Assembly (NCBI GenBank): GCA_030144725.1
Contig: JASKMD010000012.1
Span: forward strand, 6,248,498-6,312,497
Length of the DNA: 64,000 nt
Direction: 5' to 3'
Source: Haematococcus lacustris
Taxonomy: Eukaryota; Chlorophyta; Chlorophyceae; Chlamydomonadales; Haematococcaceae
Made by a program: the position numbers and the translations under genes. The notes under the pieces were generated by a model. It made no database searches and had not been told where the DNA came from. It saw only the letters and a list, made by a program, of their open reading frames with translations. This document shows, piece by piece, positions 1 through 12,093 of this stretch; within the stretch, counting starts at the first letter, position 1, and each line of letters starts with the position of its first letter.

Positions 1-1957
1 GTGCGAGTGGGAGTGGCCGCCGTGAGAATGGCCCTGCGACGTACACCACGTGACGCGAAGCTGGTCAATGCTGATGGTTCTACACTTGCCCACGGATACA
101 AACTATTCTGCCTGCGTGCAGCTGTGGTCTGCCTCCATGGAACGCTTGAGGGAACCAGCGGCCACTATCTGTGCGAGGTGCTAGATTACTCACAGTCAAC
201 AGTCAGCACCAGGTGTCATGCTGGTCTTGCGTGGGGCAAGCCATCTCAGGCATGTCAAGATACCCTACACAGTAACTTGCCTAATTTTGGTCACCCCGTT
301 TCTCGTGCTCCCGTAAGGCAAAACCAGGATTTGCAGATGCAGGTGATGCAAGGTCCCAACCCCACTGACCTCAAACACTACGCGCTCCACCATGAGCACT
401 AGCAGGTAACCCAGCGTGACGAGCAGCAGGTACAGCGGGTACTCAGCCGGCAGACCCCACCTGCAGGCAGGCAGGCAGCCAGGTAGGCTGGCGGGCGAAT
501 AAAGTCAGGTTGGGTCAGGGTCAGGGTTAGGGCTAGGGCCAGAGTCAAGGCTGGGGCCGGGGTTGGGATCGGGGTCAGGGTCAGGATCGGGTTCGGGGTT
601 GAGGTCGGGGTCGGGGTCGCCAGGCCTAGCGCCACCCATCCAAAAATTCGAAGTCTGCTGCCCTGCCCACCTGCTGAGGTCCACAGCCAGCTGGGCCTCC
701 TGGCAGTGTGGGATGAGATGCATGAGGCCAGCCGCCAGGAACACACCGCCAGAGAAGGCGTTGAGGAGGCCCATCCACCTGCAGGGGCACACCAAGGGCG
801 TGTCGGTGTCAAGAGGCCACCCACCACACTAGAGTCCAGACCAAGTGGCGTCACCCACCACACTAGTTGGCAGCATCAGGGCAGCAGGAGCAAGCAGTCC
901 CCCTGCATGCCTCCCTGCCTGGGATGTGGATGTACCCTCTGCTGGTGGGGGCTGCAGCAGCAGGAGTGGTGGCAGCTGACTTGTGCACTGCGCACAATGC
1001 AGAGGGGGCAGTGTGCACAACTCCAGCAGCCATGCATGTTGCCATACCGTGTTGACATCTTGAACACCATGAGCAAGGGTGGGGCATGCCACTCTTGGGC
1101 AATTGATGCACAGCTGGCAGACATCACACCATGCCACCACACCAGGCATGCATGTGATGTTAGCTGTGCATGCATAATTGCTCATGCACACCATGCAGCA
1201 TGGAGGTCTAGGCGCACCATTGGTGTGTGTGCATGTGCGACACCAGCAGTGGCACCATCATCCCCACAATGGCCTCGCCGCACAGCAACACAGCCGCTGC
1301 CACCTTCAGAGCCAGCGGCACGCCACCTGGGCAGTGGCAGCAGTGGCAGTGGTACAGGCAGCAGCAGAGGGAGCAGCAGCAGGGGACAGCAACAGGGGCA
1401 GCAACAGGGGCAGGTTAGTTCCCAAACCAGGCCAGGACAGCAAGCCCATACCCCAACGCTTTGGCAGATTGTAGGAGAGCTGCTTTCGTAGAGGAGTGTT
1501 TAATGACGCAGGCTGGGCGGCTGCTCCACACATCAGTTCTAATGTGACCCACCTTGCTGGTCAGCGCGGAAGATCTTGGGCAGGTGCTGCCAGATGCCTA
1601 GCTCTTGGCTGATATCATGCGCGTGGTGGTGGTGGTGTGATAGGTGGCCGCGGTCGTGCATGTGGCTGTGACTGTGACCACCATGGGCAGCCCCATCCGT
1701 TGCTTGTGGAGCAACATCATCAAGCCCATGGGCAGTAATTGTTGCCTGGATGTCGTGGGGTGCGCCTTGCACAAGTCTGCAGGGAGTTGGGGTGGATGGG
1801 CCTCAGCTGGTAGATATCGGGTGAAAAGCATCACGTTGGGGCTCCAGTCTATGCTGTATTGAAATCTAGCCCTAGTCTAGACATTGGCAAGCAAGGAGCC
1901 CCATTACCCGATGACAACGGCAGCCAGGAACGTGACGAAGGCGAGACGTACAGTCAT
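1..1957 (-). CDS. ZIP-family zinc/iron transporter, C-terminus outside window
   Basis: Metal-ion importer of a membrane; the ZIP family moves Zn or Fe into the cytosol. Exons (minus): 1957-1908, 1776-1553, 1326-1218, 778-671, 460-370, and the start of another at 33-1. All joins have GT-AG ends and matching phase. The first exon encodes a signal-like start (MTVRLAFVTFLAAVVIG). The second carries a first His-rich segment (HGGHSHSHMHD, then HHHHH). TM I follows (VAAAVLLCGEAIVGMMVPLL), then the family signature LLNAFSGGVFLAAGLMHLIP (TM II), then TM III (YLLLVTLGYLLVLMVERVV). The last visible exon begins the usual His-rich loop between TM III and IV (GHSHGGHSHSH). TM IV-VIII, with the metal site, lie beyond position 1. 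The start ATG at 1957 lies 125 bp from the divergent gene at 2083, so the two probably share a promoter. Family certain; metal not determinable. Confidence 0.9.
515..625. repeat. Degenerate GGGTCA/GGGTTAGGG hexamer tract
   Basis: G-rich degenerate 6-bp repeats (gggtca, gggtta, ggggtc) fill much of the ZIP intron between exons 671-778 and 370-460. Similar hexamers occur in other introns here (12610-12640, 63905-64000). They look like intronic simple repeats, not telomere. Confidence 0.7.
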
Positions 1958-2082
1958 GCAGGTCAACCACTGCAGCTCCACTCCCTCCCCGACCGGCGAT
2001 CACAGACACATGTCATTTTTCTTCTCGGTGACATTCAAATGGACATGGACTCGCCGTAGAACGTGTCGACTGCTATACTTCA

Positions 2083-5000
2083 ATGGATGCGAATGAGGCG
2101 TCTGCGGAAGAGCTCCTGGCTCTGGTTGAGGAGATCCAGCGGCAGACGGGGAGCCTGGATGATGTGCCCCCGGACTTAGCGGTGGGTGCTGGCTCGCCAG
2201 TTGCACACCCCAATCCCATGCTCTGTCACTGTGTCTGTGCAAGTGCCTACATGATGCTGTGCTGCGCAGCAATTGCTGCGCAGAGTCAAGAAAGAACAGG
2301 GCAAGCCTGTAGAAGACATTCCCAGCGAGGAGATCATCCCCAGGCCTGGGTGAGGACAGGGAGCAGCCCCAGCACAGTGCCCTGCAGTAGCATGACCTGA
2401 CACAGTGTCTAGCCAACTGTGGGCAACACACACCTGTGGGCACAAGCTGTAGGCAACACACACCTGGCTCACACATGGCAACACATTTACAACAGCAACA
2501 ACAATAATAACAGCTCTCCTTTTCCCAGTCCCTCGTCCCTCACTAGGGCATCCATTCAAGTCGGACCACTAGGGACCACTAGGGACCACTCTGAATGGGT
2601 CATGGGGCTGTGTGGAGTTATGTTCCCATGCACATGGCACATGGCACAGGCTGCCTTACCACCTACACCATTTGCCTGACTCCCTGACAGGGCTACAGTC
2701 TAGAGTACGCACGACCTGCATGCACTGATTGTAAGCTGGTGACAGCTCAACGGGGGCACACACTACTGTGCCCCAGCAGGCTGCAGCTGCTGCTGGGCCT
2801 TGGGTAGCTTGTCTCGCAGACGCTTAGAGCCCAGCTCAGGGTACTCCTTGCCCTTGGCTGGCAGAGCTGCCTGGCCTGGCCACCAACACAGCTCCAGTGG
2901 GCGCCACCTGCTCTCTCCAATGCGCTGCATGTTCAGCGCTGCATTTCAGTCCCTGTCTAGCCACCTGACTGGCTGTGGTGCTGGTTTGGCTCTAGCAGCC
3001 TTGCCCTGGTCCTTGCCTTTGTCCTTGGTGGGCTGGGTAGGCTCAGCTGCCTGCTCAGCCTTGGTGCGCTTGCTGCGCTTGGCTGGAGGGGGAGTGCTGG
3101 GCCAGGCTCTGAGGGTGCTAGCTTTCCAAAAATTCATGGAGTGATTCATGCCACCCAAGGCCATCCATACCAGGGTAGGGATTACTCCCTACAGGACCCT
3201 CTCCTTTTCCCAGCCTCGTGGCCCTCACAGCAGCCCCTGACAGCACTCCACCGCATGCAATGTCTTTTGTTGTGTCATACTTATGCTTACTGCTCCGCCA
3301 TTTTTCCAATTCTTAAGGCATGACGTAAGGGCAGCGAGCAGCAGGGTTGCTTACACGCACAGGGTGCACACATGATGGTCCAGCCTTATTGCGCTGCCAG
3401 CATGCAAAGTCATGCCGTTAATCTGGATTGCCACTGCCACTGCCATCACACACAGCCGCAAGCCCACCGCAGTTATGTGTAGTCCGAACTGTTTGCCTGA
3501 GACAAGCACCAATACCTAATGTCCTACCCCCACCCCCTACCTACCAATGTCTACCTACCCCTACCCCTACCCCATACGTACCTACCTACCCCTACCCCCT
3601 ACGTACCATATTATGCACCAATACCTAATGGCCTACCCCCACCCCCTGATGAAAGCAACAGCTCAAGCATTGCCTAGTGCACACATGCTACTGTCCTACA
3701 GGCTGCTGGGCTAGGGCCTTGGGTGCTCGGGCATTGGCAGCAGTCACATTGGCGACAAGGCACCTCAGCATGCGTCTGCCTCTATCACTTCCCAGTTGAC
3801 GTTGACAGTACAGTGCAGCACACACCCAGTCTTCCCCTATTGATGGGCCCACGTCATGGACTCATACCATCAGCATTTACTGCGCCACCAAACTGCCCAG
3901 CTTTGTGAGCGGGTGGGCCAGATGCGCCTCCTTGGCGAGACAGGGCCCTTCCAGCCCACTTGGTCACGCGCACCAGGCTTTCCCTTGGGCTTTGGCCTGG
4001 GGACCTTGGGTTTGGGCTGTTTGGGCTCATCCGCGCCCTTGCGCTTCTTCTCCCCTCTCACGACTCTCACTCTCGCGACTTACATTGGCAACAATTACAT
4101 TGGCAACAGTTACTTTGGCAGCAGTTGTATTTGCGACAAGGCACTGACCGACTGACCTGACTGACCTGAACAGCACCTGGCTGGGTGTCACCCCACATTG
4201 GCCACACCTTGATGGCGGATGACAGGGGCTGGAGGCACAGAGCCAAAGGCCACAACTGCTTCAGGCAGGCATGCAGCCAGGTACAGCCACAGCAGCAGCA
4301 TGCAGGCCTCACACTTTGCCCCTGCTGCCTACCTGTACCCCAGCTCAGGCTTGCTGGTATGCTGTCCGGCTATTTTAATCCTCCTGTGCATGCAGGTTTG
4401 TGGTGAAGACAAGCGATGCCTCAGGCGCCAAGGTGTTCATCAACATGTGTGGCCATGACAAGGTGGCTGCACCCGGCAACTGGCAGGGCCTACAGGTCCC
4501 TGAGGAGGTGCAGGCGGCGCTGGACAACGTGGACAGCCTGACTGATGCTCAGGTGGGCTGGACTGGCATGGGTAGGTGGTTGTGGTGGTTGGGTGGGGTG
4601 ATGTAAATAGGTAGTTGTTGTGATTGGGTGGGTTGGTGTGGATGGGTGTTGTGGTGGGTTGGTGGGTAGGCATGGGACGGTGGGGTTGCTTGTGTGTGCT
4701 GGGTGGATGTGCGTATGGTTAGGGTGTCCACAGCCAGGTAGAGAGCCTGGCTAGGTCTGCCCACAGGTTGCCTATACAGGCTCGGCTTATGCCTGACGTA
4801 CATACAGCGCACTCACACCGCAAGAGACTCCACAGCCAGCCATAGTGGATGGTAGTGAGGGTGGCAGGGGGTGGGCTCCCCCTGATCAGCAGCAGTGGCC
4901 TGGATGGAGGGCTGCACTGCTGGCATCTGCCCATCTTCCCAGGCAGCGCTGAGCAGCCAGGTGTGCCCTGCTTGGCAACAGGGGATGCCTGAGGTTGCTG

Positions 5001-7198
5001 GCCCTGGCTGATGGAGCACAGGTCCTCTGCCTGGCAGCTAGGGAGGTGGGGCCGGCTGGCTGGCTAGCTGCCATCTGCCATGTGCAGCAAGGCAAGCTTG
5101 TCTGTGTGCTTAGCTGACATGGCGTGGTGCCACCTCCTCCTTGCTTGGCCTGGCTTGTATGGGTGATGCTGGCGTAGCAAGAGTCCCTGCGCTTCCCCCT
5201 CAGCATGACACCGCCCCAGCCTGACGTGGACAAGAAGGGCGCGGCCTGCACCACCTTTGACTGCTGCCTGAACGAGGATGTGATCAAGACGGTGCGCTGG
5301 CCTGTCCCGCATTTGCATGGACCAGCCTCACGTAGTGCTGCAGGCAGGCGGGCGGGCGGGCGGGCGGGCGGGCGGGCGGGCGGGCGGGCGGGCGGGCGGG
5401 CGGGCGGGTGGGCGGGCGGGCGAGCGGGCGGGTCACCCCCAGCCCCTGATTCCAGGGGTAGCCACCCTGCCACTCTGATGAGGCCTGCCGTGCAGGTTTG
5501 CCTATCACACCTCCCATCCCTTAGCTTCTGTAGCTTCTGCTTCAGCGTCAGGCTGGGGTGTATTGTGGCTATACTACCACCACCACAGCCCGCACACCAG
5601 CATTATGGGTACATGACCGCCTTCTCAGGTGAACGGCAGCAGCAGGGCTGGCCAGCCCTGGCACAGACAACAGCATCGGGCCCTGACATAGCCAGAAGCC
5701 CAGACACCTCAGGAGCTCTTGGGGGCGTGTTGGGCTGCGTGGCTGCAGGCAGCGCTGCACAGGGGCCTCAAGCTCTTCATCATCGAGCTGGCCATCAATT
5801 GGATTGCGCACAAGCACAAGATGCAGGCAAGTCAACAGCCCAGATGTGTGACTCACACAGTATCTGATGTGCAAGCCTGGTGCGCACACCCCAGGCCAAG
5901 AGAAGGTTCACCAGGGTGCAGGTGCAAGCTCAGCGCAGCTGGAATGAATGGTCGACATGATGCCCCATGCAGTTGTTAAGCAGAGGGATTGCCAGGGCGC
6001 AGGTGCAAGCTTAGAGCAGCGCGGCAGGGGTCAACATGGTGTCTCGGTGGATGTTAAGCCGTCAACCGTCACGCTGCGTGGCTGCCATCTCACGGCCTGT
6101 CAGTCGCCGTGCTGTCGCCACCTCCGATTCATCCGATCTGCAGCTGGACCCCAAGTTCAAGTTGCCGAAGATGCGGTACAAGGGCGGCGACAAAGTACTG
6201 CCCCAACGCATTCGCCTAGACCGCAAGCGCCTCGTGACCGAGGTAGCAGACGTGCCAGAGCCCCCCGTCTTTCCGTTGTTGACGAAAAAGGTTGCGCCCG
6301 GCAAGCTGGAAAGCTTGTCGAATGGAGGGGCGCGCACCGCTGCGACCTCAGCACCTCGCTCAGCACCTGCCACCGAAGCTGCCGCAGCCGCAGCCCCAGC
6401 CGAGAAAGGAGCTGGCAAGCTGAATGGATCTGTGGTGCCCGACAAGACAGCCAGCAAGCCTGGTATCGCAGACAAGGCCGCAGCCCCCTCACCCCGGCTG
6501 TTGGGCTCCCCAGAGTTCCACGGTCGGCCCGTTCAAACAATCAGTTTATCGGTTGAGCTCCCAGCTGAATTGTGTGCGGGCTACCTGCCAGACCGCGACT
6601 GGCCAACGGGGTCAGCAGGCCCAGGGAAGGCCAAGCACCAGCAGGGATCAGGGCAGCCGGGTGCAGGTCCAGGGGCCAGCTGCCTGGCCAGGGCAGTCCG
6701 AGTGGAGGTGTGTGCAGAGCATGTGCTGGTGGGCGCACCTGGCTGTGCGGAGCTGGTGGTGCAGCTGCCTGTGGCCGTCGATGACCAGGTGTGGGTGTTG
6801 TTCAGTGCGCAGCCAGCTGCAGTGCACAGCAATTGATTGTGCGGAGCCCGTGATAGTGTGCAGCCAGTTGCAGAGCATAGTAGTGTCTGCCTGCCTCCAT
6901 AGCACCTACCAGATTCTAGACCACTCAGCCAGCATGCCAAACTACATCTTGCCCATGTCACCATGCGCTGCCCTCCTCGCCTCTGCCTGCCAAAAACATG
7001 TGCTGTGCTGTCCTGTGCTCAACGGTGCAGGGGGCCGAGGTGCACTTGGACGTCTCATCCCGCCCGTTACCCACCCTCCTACTCCGCCTCAAGCCGCTGT
7101 TGCTTGACCAGCTCATCGCCAGAGCACAGGCACAAGTCCCGCACAGCTTCGGTCAGCTTGGGCTGAAAACCAGTATGGCACTAGAGCTGGAGCCGTGA
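2083..7198 (+). CDS. PIH1-domain dynein-arm assembly factor (MOT48/PIH1D1-like)
   Basis: PIH1 proteins are cytoplasmic co-chaperone adaptors (HSP90/R2TP) used in pre-assembly of axonemal dyneins. Exons: 2083 to about 2181-2188, about 2288-2349, 4396-4552, 5178-5291, 5749-5826, 6144-6788, 7031-7198; about 440 aa. All joins from 2349 onward are in phase. Order: N-terminal helix (SAEELLALVEEIQRQTG); PIH1 core with the GFVVKT...KVFINMCGHDKV block, LRFPLSMTPPQPDVDKKG, and GLKLFIIELAINWIAHKHKM; LDPKFKLPKMRYKGG; an Ala/Pro-rich linker of about 100 aa; then a C-terminal beta region (VVQLPVAVD..AEVHLDVSS) resembling the CS-like domain of PIH1 proteins. The intron after 5826 uses a GC donor (ATGCAG/GCAAGT). 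The exon 1 donor is ambiguous (GTGGGT at 2182 or GTGCTG at 2189). Which of the three algal PIH1 paralogues this is cannot be settled here. Confidence 0.85.
2768..3164 (-). pseudogene. Fanzor/TnpB-like transposon protein remnant, C-terminal part
   Basis: Lies inside intron 2 of the PIH1 gene. The minus strand reads a Lys/Pro-rich linker (PAKRSKRTKAEQ), then RWLDRD, a TGA stop, and NAALNMQRIGESRWRPLELC, then KGKEYPELGSKRLRDKLPKA to a natural-looking end. The DRDxNAAxN block matches the third RuvC motif and zinc-ribbon end of TnpB/Fanzor (OrfB) nucleases. Here the codon between D and N has become a stop. A longer relative lies at 14475-15420. No intact copy is seen. Assignment to Fanzor rests on these short motifs. 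Confidence 0.55.
3470..4085 (-). repeat. Further fragments of the same transposon family
   Basis: Positions 3478-3535 and 3622-3720 repeat the terminal sequence of the 14.4-15.4 kb relic (atacctaatgtcctaccccc, then gcctagtgcacacatnc and ggctgctgggct.gggccttgggtgct). The minus strand of 3875-4070 reads a basic Pro/Lys-rich stretch (KPKVPRPKPKGKP) like the linker of that protein. CTACCCC simple repeats lie at 3530-3600. No functional frame remains. Confidence 0.45.
5346..5434. repeat. GGCG tetranucleotide array in PIH1 intron
   Basis: About 22 nearly perfect GGGC units lie between exons 5178-5291 and 5749-5826. Long ORFs in several frames across it are low-complexity artefacts. Confidence 0.9.
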
Positions 7199-7290
7199 CC
7201 AAGCCACAACTGCGCTGACTCGCATTCTCCATGGGCACAAAGCGGTATCATCTTTTGATCTGGTCTTGACGGGAAGTAGTGGACTGGGGC

Positions 7291-7580
7291 CACTACTGGC
7301 ACCAGCAGGAGCACATGCAGCCGCATATGATGTAGTCACAGTACGAACCCTGCGCCCTCAACGGCCCCGACAGCCCGTCCAGCCTGTTAGTAACTGTCAG
7401 GAATTGCAAGCATGCATTGAAGGTAACCCTGCCTAGAGCCACTACTGACACCAGCAGGAGCACATGCATATGATGTAGTCACAGTACGAACCCTGCACCC
7501 TCAACAGCCCCGACAGCCCGTCCACCCTGTTAGGCACTGGCAGCAGTTAGTAAGTGTCAGGAGTTGCATGCATGCCTGCA
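7291..7580. repeat. Two-copy tandem duplication between convergent genes
   Basis: The stretch starting cactactggcaccagcagg at 7291 recurs at 7440 (offset 149 bp) with a few substitutions and small gaps, including cacatgatgtagtcacagtacgaaccctg-like text in both. It fills the 600-bp gap between the stop of the PIH1 gene (7198) and the stop of ALADIN (7800). No gene is seen in the gap. Confidence 0.8.
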
Positions 7581-7799
7581 TAACCCTGCCATGCCTTGAA
7601 TACCATAGCACGCTTGGTGCTGTGTTACCACCCCGCCAACCTATCAACGACCACGGTGGCTGAAACTTTAGCTCGTTGCAGCAACGCTCCTCGTATACAA
7701 CTTCGGCCAGCCAGGTAGCGGAGGTATAAAACACGGCGGGGAACAGATACCAGGCTTTTTTTACAGACAGGTGCGTCGAACGCGATGCGGGGACACAAG

Positions 7800-10700
7800 T
7801 CACCACAAGCAGGGCAGGTTGAACAACACATCGCCCGAAGTGTGGCGATCTGAGTTGCCACGAGGCCGTGCTGCCCGGACCGTAAACAGCGCGCCACGCG
7901 TGAAGCACTGGTGACAGGCGACTCTTCCTCCAACTTGCGAAGTTGGATGCGCGGCGGCGGCTTCGTTGTCGACCGCAGGAGGAGGTCGGGCGAAGCCCAG
8001 GAGCCGAGCGGTCACAACCGGCTCAATGCTCATCGCAAACAGCGCAACCTGTCCGGCGGCGGGATGCGGATACTGCAGCAGCACGGCCAGGCGTTCACCA
8101 CTGGCATCCCAACACCAGTCCGCCATGGTCCCGGCGACAGCTTTCCTCCCATTGAGTTTGTATCCCAAGGCAGCTTGCAGCAACGACGGTTTAGCTTCCG
8201 ACGGTGCGGGCAGCTGCGAGTCTGCGCTCCGATGGCCGTCATCGCGGGGCTGGACGTCTTGCAACAGCACGGGCAACAGCTGGGCGACCTGCGAGGCACA
8301 ACACCACCATATCACAACTTCGAGGAAAAAGCGACCTCCACTCACACTACAAGAGCCTCCGGCTTTCGCGCTTACCAGCGAAGGTGGTTCTTCGACCAAG
8401 TGCAGCGCCACTAAGTTGCCTCCAGCTGTGCCCCCGGCGAACGACAAGAGTAACAAGCGTTGTGAGGGCTGTGCCAGGCCCGCTGGGGCTCCCATTGGTG
8501 GTCCCCTGCCCGCCAGAGTGTGTGCAGCCAACGGTTGCAGGGGAGCACTGGCGGGCAGGGGACTGGTGCGGGGACCAGGGGCCCACGCCGCCCCTGTGAC
8601 TGGGCCGCAGCCAGGGGGTGTGCTCCAGGAGGCGGAGGTCCAGGAGCCAGTCTCCAACAGGTAGAACTGGGAGCCTACGCCGGCTGCGGGGCAACGGGGA
8701 CAGGCTGGCTTGCCTTGGTGTGGAAGAGGATCGTGGGGCTGTGTGAGGCTGGGGAGGAGGGGTGGTGGTGAGGTGGGAGAAGGAAGAAGGGGAGTAGGGG
8801 GCGCCAGTGCAAGCGGGAGGGTAGGAGGAGGGAGGATACATTGTTGGGTAGCTGCAGGGGTGAGTGTGTGCGCACAAGGGAGGGAGGGTAGGTGGGGGGC
8901 GAGGTGGGAGGAAGGCGGGGCAGGGGGTGTGCCAAGGGAGAGGGGCAGCAGCGGAGGTATGTGCGCTGAAGGGCCCTCCTGCTGGCTGTCTGGGCAAGGG
9001 ACAGGTGCATGGGGGCTCACACCATGTTGTGCATGTGGCTCCCATGTGCCCTTTAACCTCATCTCTGCCCTGGCCCCGTGGCACCCAGCCGTACCTGCGA
9101 AGAGGTAGGCGCCACAAGGCGACCAGCGTAGCTGCGTGAAGGCAGCCAGGCCCACTCCCACCTGCAGCAGCATTCGCAGGGACACATGGCAAAGGACAGA
9201 AAGGAGGAGGCTACTCCGGCATACATGGCAAAGGGAAAAGGAGGAAGGAGGCTGCTCTTGTTCCCACTGACATGCCATGGAGGAGAGCGGCCTGGGGCGC
9301 GGCCTACTCCCATCATGCCGCATGGCACTAGGCCAGGGCCAGGGCACTGCGGCCGGCATCCTTGTCACCAGCACCTACCACACCAGCTGTGCAACCAACT
9401 GATGGCTGCTGGCATCAGCTGGCTCCATGCTGGGGTGGCCGCACAGGCCAGCGGGTGAGCAGCTGCCTCTAAGCAGCTGCCTCTGTGTCACTTGGTGTGT
9501 GATCCACGCATGACCTGATCATCATGCAAGGCCGTAGCAAGTACATCCTATCACATCCAACATATCTATACATACAGCACACATCTCGTTTCCACTGAAA
9601 ACCTTGGCTTTTAGCAAGGTGTGACACCACCACAGGTGTGACCTTGGCATCACACCTGAGAGCGCTCCCCGCTGGCCACACTCCAGAGTGTGATCCCCGG
9701 TGTGAGAGGACCTGCTGCTGCCAGCAGCCGACCATCAGGGCTCCATGCTAATGCTGTGTATGCTGCAGACTTGCTGGGCCCAGGCAGCCAGGTCACCCAG
9801 GGACCCCCCCTGGGCCCCCCCAGGCCCCGTAGCCCCCCCAGGGGCGGCCGGCTGCTGCCGCCCAGCGTCCATGCCAGCACTCCCCCCTGGGTGCCCACCG
9901 CCAGCATGCGCCCTGACATTGGGCGCCATGCAAGCGACAAGGTGCATGGCTGCAGCCGGTGGGCTAGGCGCATGGAGGGGTTGGTCAGCATGCTTGGGGG
10001 CCAGCGGCCATTGCCTGGGGCTGACCCATGTCCATGTGGGGAAGAGGCCTGCTCCACAGGATCCAGGTCAAAGACCTGCAGCGGCGGTACAGGTCGGTAC
10101 AGAGCTGGGCTGTTAGCCAGCTGGCACCCACACACAAGTTACACAGGGGGTCTTTGAACCAACACTTTCATGTGTCCAGCAAGAGTATGGGTATTGTGCG
10201 GCACATGCCTTTGCATGTCATCCATACTAGGGCAGTGGGCCCGTCCCACATCGCACGGGCAGCAGACAACATATGTATGCGCGGCCTCCGGCCGCACTAC
10301 ATATCTTTAACAACCAGCCGGTCAAGCAAGCCCGCATGCAGCCAAACAAAACTATGCACGTCCAAGTCCACTTGCAATGTGTGTGATAATGATGTTCGCA
10401 TGCTTGCATGATGTCCGCTTTACATCCCTTGGCATCTGGAAAATGTGTGTGAGCCATGATGTCCAGTTACTGTTACTGCTGCTGCTGCCTTTGCTGCTGC
10501 TGCTGCCCCTGCTGCTGCCGCCGCTGCCCCTGCTGCCGCCGCCGGTGCCCCTGCTGCCCTTGCTACCCCCGCCCCTGCTGCCGCCCCCGCCGCTGCTGCC
10601 GCTGCCCCAGCTGCCGCTGCTGCCACTGCCCCTGCTGCCGCTGCCCCTGCTGCTGCTGCCCCTGCTACTGCCGCACCTGCTGCCGCCGCCGCCGCTGCCG

Positions 10701-12093
10701 CCGCTGCCGCTGCCGCTGCTGCCGCTGCTGCCGCCGCTGCCGCTTCTACTGCCGCTGCTGCTGATGCCCCTGCCCCTGCTGCCCCTGCTGGTGCTGCCCC
10801 TGCTGCTGCCCCTGCAGCTGTTGCCCCTGCTGCTGCTGCCCCTGATACTGCTGCCCCTGTTGCTGCTGCCCCTGTTGCTGCTGCCCCTGCTGCTGTTGCC
10901 GCCGCTGCTGCCACTGCTGTTGCTAGCGCTTCTGCTTCCGCTGCTTCCGCTGCTTCTGCTGCTGCTAATGCTGCTACTGCTGCTGCTGCCCCTGCTATTG
11001 CTGCCCCTGCTGCTGCTGCTGCTGCTGATGCCACTGCTAATGCCACTGCTGCTGCCGCCGCCGCCGCCGCCGCTGCTACTGCTGCTGCTGCCACTGCCCC
11101 TGCTGCCCCTGCTGATGCTGCCCCTGCTGCTAGCCTGGCTGCTTTTCGGGGCTAGAAACATGCCATGAGGTGCATTGGGGACGTGAGGCACCGCATAAGC
11201 AGTGCGCTATGTTGACGTGCGCGCCACGCACGCCACGGCCAAGCGCCGCATCCGTGAAGTGCACCTCAGTCCTGGCCCTGGACTGCGGCTGTCAGTTCAG
11301 GATGATAGACCAACCTGTGTCATGTTCATCTAGGGCCGGGGCTGTACTCCGCAGGGGTTGGGGGTCTTTGTTTGATTGGACTGTCGGTTGGCGGGACGGC
11401 CAGACCATTCAAAACGAAGCACCGCGAGTGGACGCGTTGGCGTGTACATTACCACACCCACTTCTCATCTCTATTTTGAAGGCCTTTATAATTCAGGACG
11501 ACTTTCGATCTCAACCGCACAGTGAGTCGCGCTCGGTTTCCTCGATGTACTATGCGGTGAAAAAGTTAGGAGAGGTCGCGCAGGCCTTTCCTAGCACATT
11601 TTTCATCTTGCCCCCTTCTTATTTTTATATGTAGATGTAGATGCATGCACATGAGTTGCGCATGCATACATGATACAAGCGCTGGACACATGCACACATG
11701 CCCCAGCTTCTTGTGATGAGAATGTGCATGCAGGTAGTGCCCTGCCCCTTCCCTGAAGCAGCCCATGGCCTCCGCACCATGCTGGCGACACCCCCCTTGT
11801 CTTGCCCCCTCGTAACCTGATCAACACCCACCTGCACAGCCCCCTCTTCATCAGCCACTGCCAGCAGAGGGCGGTGAGGGTGCCAGTCCAAGGGTGGAGG
11901 CAGCTGGCCCTGGCTGCCTGCCTGGGGTGGGTCCAGGGCCCCAGGCCAGCTGTGACTGCTTGAGGGTGTGGGGGGTGCATGCCAGCCGTTGGTGCGGGGA
12001 GGGGAAGAGGAAGAGGAGGAGGAGGGGGGAGGGGAGGGAGGCAGGGTTTGAAGGAGGGCTTGGAGGAGGATGTCAGGCGGGTGGCCCATGAAC
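7800..12093 (-). CDS. AAAS: ALADIN, nuclear pore WD-repeat protein (N-terminus unresolved)
   Basis: ALADIN is a WD40 nucleoporin anchored at the cytoplasmic face of the pore. Exons (minus): 11903 (possibly 12093)-11832, 10075-9656, 9161-9095, 8683-8376, 8288-7800. Phases close exactly, giving 451 residues plus stop. Diagnostic stretches: LDWHPHRPLLAVADEEGAVQ; VFDLDP; LSLAWRPMSGRMLAVGTQGG; TALAWSPDGRLLAAAGPL; LRWSPCGAYLFAG; WCWDASGERLAVLLQYP; CFTRGALFTVRAARP; all match the family in order. A possible upstream exon at 12430-12358 joins in phase to the long form (12093) of the first exon, but its sequence is not clearly ALADIN. The 1.75-kb intron 11831-10076 holds a CTG array, and intron 9094-8684 is G-rich on the plus strand. 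The true start probably lies between 12.4 and 13.3 kb. Confidence 0.85.
10271..10304. other. Short imperfect palindrome (hairpin)
   Basis: ATATGTA..GCGGCC TCC GGCCGC..TACATAT forms a stem of about 13 pairs with a 3-base loop inside the large ALADIN intron. No coding or RNA-family match was recognised. Confidence 0.6.
10450..11150. repeat. CTG/CCCCTG triplet array (0.7 kb) in ALADIN intron
   Basis: Mixed ctg, ctgccc, ccgctg and cccctg units run almost without break, open in several frames on both strands (poly-Leu/Pro, poly-Ala, poly-Ser/Gly), as expected for a triplet array and not a gene. It ends with a non-repetitive tag (gctagcctggctgcttttc, about 11130-11150) that is found again in the second array at 28.96 kb. 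Confidence 0.9.

Noticed and set aside
7911..8664. Plus-strand ORFs over the ALADIN 3' exons
   Set aside because: Shadow frames of the well-supported minus-strand exons.
10352..11191. Ser/Gly-, Ala- and Leu/Pro-rich ORFs up to 279 aa
   Set aside because: Triplet array inside an ALADIN intron, open in several frames on both strands.
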